DNA of 12,349 nucleotides, taken from NCBI GenBank assembly GCA_003509845.1, contig DOMR01000210.1, positions 3,754-16,102 on the forward strand, read 5' to 3'. Below the pieces are notes generated by a model that worked only from the letters and a program-made list of their open reading frames with translations, made no database searches and was not told the DNA's origin. The position numbers and the translations under genes are program-made. The DNA comes from Chitinophagaceae bacterium (GTDB lineage: Bacteria > Bacteroidota > Bacteroidia > Chitinophagales > Chitinophagaceae). Shown piece after piece: positions 8,386-12,349 of this stretch; position 1 is the first letter of the stretch; each line of letters begins with the position of its first letter.

Positions 8386-8393
8386 TATTTTTG
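8386..8393 (+). promoter_or_regulatory. dapD -7 promoter box (TATTTTTG)
   Basis: Exact match to the Bacteroidota -7 consensus TAnnTTTG, ending 16 nt before the ATG at 8410. No good -33 TTTG is visible at the expected distance. The box lies inside the coding extension that an ATG at 8374 would imply, so it supports 8410 as the dapD start. The 10-mer TATTTTTGTC recurs, in the same relation to a start codon, before the LuxE-like gene. Confidence 0.5.
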
Positions 8394-8409
8394 TCAAAAT
8401 TTGAAAATC

Positions 8410-9222
8410 ATGGAAATCAAAGACACCATTAATGAGGTTTGGAATGATCGTAGTTTATTAAAACAAGAAGCATATAGTAATGCAATAAAATTAGTGATTG
8501 AAGAAGTGGATAAGGGCCGATTAAGAGTAGCGGAGCCGCAAGGAGAAACATGGGTGGTGAATGAGTGGGTAAAGCAAGCGATTCTGATGTATTTCGCGAT
8601 ACAACCCATGCAAACTTGGGAATTAGCGCCATTTGAATTTCATGATAAAATGTTACTTAAATCAAATTATGCAGCATTAGGTGTAAGAGCTGTTCCACAT
8701 GCAGTAGCAAGATATGGTGCCTATTTGGCTAAAAATGTTGTTTTAATGCCAAGCTATGTAAACATTGGCGCTTTTGTTGATGAAGGAACCATGGTAGATA
8801 CTTGGGCAACTGTTGGAAGTTGTGCCCAAATTGGTAAAGGCGTACATTTAAGTGGTGGTGTAGGTATTGGCGGAGTATTAGAACCTTTACAAGCAAGTCC
8901 AGTAATTATTGAAGATGGTTGCTTTATTGGCAGTAGATGTATTGTAGTTGAAGGGGTTCATTTAGAAAAAGAAGTGGTTTTGGGTGCGAATGTAGTATTA
9001 ACCCAAAGCACTAAAATTATTGATGTAAGCGGTGCAAATCCAATTGAATATAAGGGCCGTGTTCCAGCAAGAAGCGTAGTAATACCAGGTTCCTATCGAA
9101 AAACATTCCCAGCAGGTGATTACCAAGTAAGCTGTGCTTTAATTATTGGACAAAGAAAACCAAGTACGGATTTAAAAACTAGCTTAAATGATGCCTTACG
9201 TGATTTTAATGTAGCTGTTTAA
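8410..9222 (+). CDS. dapD: 2,3,4,5-tetrahydropyridine-2,6-dicarboxylate N-succinyltransferase
   Basis: DapD (270 aa) transfers succinyl from succinyl-CoA to tetrahydrodipicolinate, committing the succinylase route to meso-diaminopimelate and lysine for peptidoglycan. An N-terminal helical domain (1-85) precedes a left-handed beta-helix of hexapeptide repeats. The highly conserved run starts at GVRAVPHAVARYGAYLA (91-107) and goes on through MPSYVNIGAFVDEGTMVD (113-130), GSCAQIGKGVHLSGGVGIGG (136-155) and EDGCFIGSRCIVVEG (168-182). It acts as a cytoplasmic trimer. Length is close to the E. coli enzyme. The start at 8410 (MEIKDTINEVW) is preferred to the ATG at 8374, because the longer form adds 12 unconserved residues and overlaps the -7 box. 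No other lysine gene lies in the window. Confidence 0.97.
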   Translation: MEIKDTINEVWNDRSLLKQEAYSNAIKLVIEEVDKGRLRVAEPQGETWVVNEWVKQAILMYFAIQPMQTWELAPFEFHDKMLLKSNYAALGVRAVPHAVARYGAYLAKNVVLMPSYVNIGAFVDEGTMVDTWATVGSCAQIGKGVHLSGGVGIGGVLEPLQASPVIIEDGCFIGSRCIVVEGVHLEKEVVLGANVVLTQSTKIIDVSGANPIEYKGRVPARSVVIPGSYRKTFPAGDYQVSCALIIGQRKPSTDLKTSLNDALRDFNVAV

Positions 9223-9245
9223 GTTAGGCTCTAATTTTTAAAAAA

Positions 9246-9302
9246 TTTGGGGCGACCAGAACGAATCCCGACCACCCCGATTATCCTTCCCCCAAAGGAT
9301 AA
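9246..9302. other. GC-rich intergenic island with alternative stem-loops
   Basis: This stretch just after dapD has about 60% G+C, while the DNA after it has about 12%. TTATCCTT (9281-9288) and AAGGATAA (9295-9302) form a perfect 8-bp stem with a 6-nt C-rich loop. TTTGGGG (9246-9252) can instead pair with CCCCAAA (9290-9296), and the two pairings are mutually exclusive. CGACCA occurs twice (9253, 9269). No T-run follows the stem on either strand, so it is not a classical intrinsic terminator, although it could still act as the dapD 3' end. A dispersed repeat or small RNA are the alternatives. Confidence 0.45.
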
Positions 9303-9533
9303 AAAACTTAAATATTCAATATTTTATTAATATGTAAACAATGCTGATTTAATATAAATCAAATTTGAATGATTAATTTATATTAATACTAATATATATT
9401 AAACTAAGTGATGAATTTTTTATTTTAAAACTATATACTTATTTATCAATATTATACAAATTAATAAATTATATAATCTATTAATTTTGAATAGAAATTA
9501 ACTTATATAAGCAATTTTTATTATTTTCATAAG
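9303..9533. other. Extremely AT-rich intergenic region with nested inverted repeats
   Basis: I count about 27 G/C in 231 nt (about 12%), far below the rest of the window. No gene is visible. It contains an 11-bp inverted repeat TTAATATAAAT (9349-9359) / ATTTATATTAA (9376-9386). The spacer overlaps a 10-bp palindrome TCAAATTTGA (9359-9368), and a 12-bp palindrome TAATATATATTA follows (9390-9401). Chance pairing is more likely in such biased DNA, but the clustering before a probable regulator gene could mark operators. Confidence 0.4.
9482..9489 (+). promoter_or_regulatory. Candidate -7 promoter box (TAATTTTG) for the 9534 gene
   Basis: Exact TAnnTTTG match ending 44 nt before the ATG at 9534, giving a predicted leader of roughly 35-40 nt. 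No TTTG stands at the usual -33 distance, and the surrounding DNA is very AT-rich, so chance occurrence is quite possible. Confidence 0.35.
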
Positions 9534-10988
9534 ATGAAATTTGCGATTTTTATCCCCCTTTTCTTATTCGTTTTTAGTGGAAATGTAGCCTTGAGTCAAA
9601 AGCCTACAATTAAAAGCACAATAAATGAGACTGAAAGCGCATTATTAGACATCCTTTATAAGGATACCGTTAACCCCCTACAAATTAAATTAGATGGGGA
9701 TGTTTTCAAATTTGGTATCAACCCTTTCACAAATTCTACCATTTCATTATTAAAGAATAAAAAAGAAATTTATATCCAACCCCTTGGCACAGGCAAGTTA
9801 TACCAGGTTAAAAAAGAAAAAGAAGGCAAATATCACATCGAACGCATCGATTCCACCTATTTTAATGGCGCCAACTTTAATGCGATTAACTTTTTCATGA
9901 ACGATACTTTATTCCAATATGGCGGTGACGGCTATTGGCATATTAGAGGTTATCTTACTTATTTTAGTTATAAAACACATGAGTGGGAGTTATACAATGC
10001 CAACAGATTGGTCATTGCTTTTGAAGATGGAAATAATAATTTAGTCTACAATATAGACCGTAAAAAAAGAAACCTTTTTCTCTCAAATTCCTTTTCGCAA
10101 GTTGACTTCCCATCTTCTTTAAATGTGGAAAGCATTGATAGTGTTTACCAATATAATACACAAAGTCGTATATGGACAACGCTTGGTGAAACTAACCCGC
10201 TATTAAAAGCAATCATTGAAACTAAAGGTGCACTTCATTATCAAATGAATGAATACAGTATTATTCAAAATAAATTAGAATTGATCTGGGCTGACTTTGA
10301 AAATAATACTTTTGGGAAATTTAAGGAGCGTGCCAATGGTGAATTTAAAGAAAACTGGCTTAGTATTTATTTAAATAATACCAAATACAATAGCTTACAA
10401 TTTTTTTTAGGAAACACATTTTATCTAATCAAAATTGATGCGGAGAATAAATTAACCTACTCCTCCTTTATAATTTCAAAAGAGTCTTTTAATATAAGTA
10501 ATCAGCAGCCTATATATATCCCTACAAATAAATTTGTACAACTAATTTCACATCATCTTATTGCTATTTCCTTATATGTCATTTTAGGATCAATAACCAT
10601 TACCATTGTTATATTTTGGTTAAAAAGAAGAAATGCAAAAAAAGAATTGAATAAAGAAGTATCTCATATTCTAAACAACCATTTTTTCGAATCTTTAACG
10701 GTAATTGAGAAAGAATTAATTGAAGCATTATACGAATATCAATTGAAAGGGGGATTTGTTTCAACCAAACTGATTAATAAAATTATTGGAGTGCAAAACA
10801 AGGATGTGATGACCCAAAATAAAAATAGAAGTGACTACTTTTTAAAAATTAATCAAAAATTCAAATTCGCGACTCATAAAGAACTGCCTTTAATCATCAA
10901 AACAAGGGATGGCTTAGATAAGCGACAATTTAACTATGGTTTACAGGAGGCTTATATTAGTGAATTGACCTTTTTGAAAAAGAAATAA
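9534..10988 (+). CDS. Putative membrane-tethered regulator: exported propeller-like domain, one TM, cytoplasmic winged helix
   Basis: A 484-aa protein I cannot assign to a named family. Residues 1-21 look like a signal peptide (ALS|Q). Residues about 30-335 form an exported, aromatic-rich beta domain with kelch-like blade remnants: LFQYGGDGYW (126-135) followed by FSYKTHEWEL (144-153), and YQYNTQSRIWTTLG (205-218). One membrane helix spans about 341-363 and is followed by K364-R-R, placing the C-terminus in the cytoplasm. Residues about 390-470 read as a winged helix: EKELIEALYEYQLK, then TKLINKIIG, a basic helix around NKDVMTQNKNRSDYF, and a wing-like segment IIKTRDGLDKRQFNYGL recalling the Asp-Lys-Arg wing of MarR proteins. 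I infer a one-component sensor that binds DNA from the membrane. No partner gene lies beside it; the next gene is convergent. Coding status and topology are secure, function is not. Confidence 0.85.
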   Translation: MKFAIFIPLFLFVFSGNVALSQKPTIKSTINETESALLDILYKDTVNPLQIKLDGDVFKFGINPFTNSTISLLKNKKEIYIQPLGTGKLYQVKKEKEGKYHIERIDSTYFNGANFNAINFFMNDTLFQYGGDGYWHIRGYLTYFSYKTHEWELYNANRLVIAFEDGNNNLVYNIDRKKRNLFLSNSFSQVDFPSSLNVESIDSVYQYNTQSRIWTTLGETNPLLKAIIETKGALHYQMNEYSIIQNKLELIWADFENNTFGKFKERANGEFKENWLSIYLNNTKYNSLQFFLGNTFYLIKIDAENKLTYSSFIISKESFNISNQQPIYIPTNKFVQLISHHLIAISLYVILGSITITIVIFWLKRRNAKKELNKEVSHILNNHFFESLTVIEKELIEALYEYQLKGGFVSTKLINKIIGVQNKDVMTQNKNRSDYFLKINQKFKFATHKELPLIIKTRDGLDKRQFNYGLQEAYISELTFLKKK

Positions 10989-11025
10989 GTGTAATCATAA
11001 AACATCTTACCCTGTTGAACTACAG

Positions 11026-12009
11026 CTATACCACCAATAAACTACAACCACGGCGGTCACTGGCATCAACTCTTCCTAACACTTGAAAGCTGCCGTCCTC
11101 ATTGATCTCACCCAAATCCTGCGTAGCTATAAATGAGCAACTGTATATATTGGCTAGATCAATAATATGCAATACCCCTCTTCCAATACTTTTTAACAAT
11201 GTTGGATCATCTTCATCACTCACCAATACTTTCATCCAAGGAGGACAGGTGAAAATGCCATCTCCTTTAGAATAGGCTTGACTTAATAATTCAGTCATAC
11301 CGTATTCTGAATGTATTTTTTCCGTGCCTAATTGAGTCGCTAATAAAGTATGGAGTTCCATTTTTGTCAATTCTTGTTTTCGTCCTTTCATCCCGCCAGT
11401 TTCAACAACGATGGTATTATTTAATTGCTGCGGGAAAGCCAAACTAAAATCAATTAATGCAAAACTGACACCTATCAACCAAACTTTTTGTTTTTCAGTT
11501 TCTAATTTATTTAAAATTCTGTCTAAGGAAGCAAAATCGTCCAAATAAAAACCACTATCTGGATGATTCGATTTTTTAATTAGTTTATTCACCATGTAGA
11601 CCAAAGAGGAATGGTTCCGTTCTAAATAAGAAGGCAGTAATCCAATCACACAATAATCATCTGGATTGCCATAAAATAATTGGAAACAATTTAAAAAGCT
11701 TGCTTCATAAATAGCTGTATCACTCACCCAATGTTTGCTAACCACATCCTGTGTGGTGCCACTACTTTCAAATAAGGTATTGGGTTGATCTCCCGCGAAA
11801 ACGTCATGGGTCTTAAAAAAGGAAATAGGTAAAAAAGGAATTTGGTTTATCTCATTCGATAAATGTTCCTGATGTTTCATTAATTGAACCCACTTTTGAT
11901 ACACCGGATTGTGCTGCACCTGCCATTGAAATACCTTTTTACAGGTAGGCAAAAATTGTTCATTGGAGAGGGTCCATAAACTTTCAAAAGCTATAGGTGG
12001 CTGAGTCAA
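11026..12009 (-). CDS. LuxE-family acyl-protein synthetase/acyltransferase
   Basis: 327-aa protein of the LuxE (PF04443-type) branch of adenylate-forming enzymes, which activate a fatty acid with ATP and pass it to a protein thiol. Motifs (numbered from the TTG): IPFLPISFFKTHDVF (57-71), the adenylate loop FESSGTTQ (80-87), LPSYLERNHSSLVYM (125-139), VETGGMKGR (202-210), HSEYGMTELLSQAYS (233-247) and the C-terminal GRVDASDRRGCSLL (312-325). The reading frame stays open to an ATG at 12123, but those 38 extra residues are unlike the family, contain the -7 box, and reach within 5 nt of the divergent gene. The TTG at 12009 puts the start just before the conserved N-terminus. No luxC reductase or luxD-like gene lies nearby, so it is unlikely to serve bioluminescence; it may act in lipid or surface-polymer metabolism. 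It converges with the 9534 gene (37-nt gap). Confidence 0.88.
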   Translation of the reverse strand: MTQPPIAFESLWTLSNEQFLPTCKKVFQWQVQHNPVYQKWVQLMKHQEHLSNEINQIPFLPISFFKTHDVFAGDQPNTLFESSGTTQDVVSKHWVSDTAIYEASFLNCFQLFYGNPDDYCVIGLLPSYLERNHSSLVYMVNKLIKKSNHPDSGFYLDDFASLDRILNKLETEKQKVWLIGVSFALIDFSLAFPQQLNNTIVVETGGMKGRKQELTKMELHTLLATQLGTEKIHSEYGMTELLSQAYSKGDGIFTCPPWMKVLVSDEDDPTLLKSIGRGVLHIIDLANIYSCSFIATQDLGEINEDGSFQVLGRVDASDRRGCSLLVV

Positions 12010-12029
12010 AATGATAAATTTGGTCGAGA

Positions 12030-12037
12030 CAAAAATA
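12030..12037 (-). promoter_or_regulatory. -7 promoter box (TATTTTTG) for the LuxE-like gene
   Basis: On the minus strand TATTTTTG (12037-12030) exactly matches TAnnTTTG and ends 20 nt before the TTG start at 12009. The same 10-mer, TATTTTTGTC, precedes dapD at nearly the same distance. A good -33 element is not evident. Its position inside the longer open frame argues that the frame upstream of 12009 is not coding. Confidence 0.5.
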
Positions 12038-12128
12038 GAATAATAAAGCCATAAAATTGCGCTTGACGGCCTGTGAAAGGATATCGTAATTAGTAGTATA
12101 TTGCAAGGGTAAATTTTAAACATTTTTT

Positions 12129-12349
12129 ATGGCAAAAGCAACATCAAAAAAAGGCAATACCCCAGCTAAAAAGGAATTAATCAATGCGACCTCCTATGCG
12201 TTCTTAAAGGCCTATATCAATAATGCATCTCCAGTTGGTTTTGAAACAAGTGGACAAAAATTATGGTTAAATTATATTAAACAATATGTTGACACTACAT
12301 TTACAGATGCATATGGCACAGCAGTGGGCGTGATTAATCCCGATGCCCC
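12129..12349 (+). CDS. M42 family aminopeptidase, N-terminal fragment (cut by window end)
   Basis: An open frame from ATG 12129 runs off the window after 73 codons. After a lysine-rich leader (MAKATSKKGN) it reads ASPVGFETSGQKLWLNYIK and then FTDAYGTAVGVINPDA. This S-P-x-G-F-E...G-T-A-V-G-V-I-N-P pattern is the usual start of M42 (glutamyl/deblocking) metallo-aminopeptidases, sometimes annotated as 'cellulase M'. These form large cytoplasmic tetrahedral complexes that trim peptides. The metal ligands lie beyond the window and cannot be checked. It is divergent from the LuxE-like gene with 119 nt between starts; I see no exact TAnnTTTG box on its strand there. Confidence 0.88.
   Translation, partial: MAKATSKKGNTPAKKELINATSYAFLKAYINNASPVGFETSGQKLWLNYIKQYVDTTFTDAYGTAVGVINPDA

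Noticed and set aside
8374..8409. ATG at 8374 as the dapD start
   Set aside because: It would add 12 unconserved residues and contain the TATTTTTG box; the ATG at 8410 gives the usual DapD N-terminus.
8394..8632. Two minus-strand frames opposite the 5' part of dapD
   Set aside because: dapD conservation explains the region; both frames lack motifs and would collide with the dapD promoter.
9246..9302. GC-rich hairpin as an intrinsic terminator, or as a tRNA remnant (GAACGAATCCC resembles a T-arm)
   Set aside because: No T-run follows on either strand, and the flanks of the T-arm-like motif cannot form the 5-bp stem of a tRNA T-arm; no other tRNA parts are present.
1..12349. CRISPR array, toxin-antitoxin pair, phage or IS elements, rRNA or tRNA genes
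   Set aside because: No regularly spaced repeats, integrase/transposase motifs, or RNA gene signatures were found anywhere in the window.

Overview
The window (about one third G+C) looks like a chromosomal segment of a Bacteroidota bacterium, probably of the Chitinophagaceae/Sediminibacterium type. The reasons are the absence of Shine-Dalgarno sequences before almost every gene, exact TAnnTTTG (-7) promoter boxes close to several starts, signal peptides ending just before Gln, and typical Bacteroidota families (paired M16 peptidases with a LolA-like tail, an acidic PRiA4-type protein, a LuxE-like ligase). The genus is inferred, not shown.

Positions 1-8304 hold seven genes, all on the minus strand. 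In transcription order they are tsaC (t6A37 synthesis), a GT9 heptosyltransferase-like enzyme, cca (tRNA 3'-CCA addition), a PRiA4-ORF3-like protein with a strongly acidic tail, miaA (i6A37 synthesis, TTG start), an active M16 zinc peptidase, and its catalytically dead M16 partner fused to a LolA-like domain. Gaps are 13-81 nt from tsaC to miaA, 153 nt between miaA and the M16 pair, and 37 nt within the pair. The layout suggests a tRNA-maturation operon followed by a separate two-gene peptidase unit.

Positions 8305-8409 are a divergent promoter region. From 8410 dapD (lysine/diaminopimelate pathway) runs on the plus strand. The 311-nt gap after it has two very different halves: a GC-rich island with competing hairpins (about 9246-9302), then about 230 nt with only about 12% G+C and nested inverted repeats.

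Positions 9534-10988 encode the least familiar protein: signal peptide, exported beta-propeller-like domain, one membrane span and a C-terminal cytoplasmic domain that reads like a winged helix. I infer a membrane-tethered transcription regulator. It converges on a LuxE-type acyl-protein synthetase gene on the minus strand (start re-set to a TTG at 12009). Divergent from that, an M42 aminopeptidase gene begins at 12129 and runs off the window.

Most of the window is housekeeping. The points most worth pursuing are the 9534-10988 protein with its odd upstream DNA, the clustering of three tRNA-maturation enzymes with a PRiA4-like protein of unknown function, and the split M16 pair.
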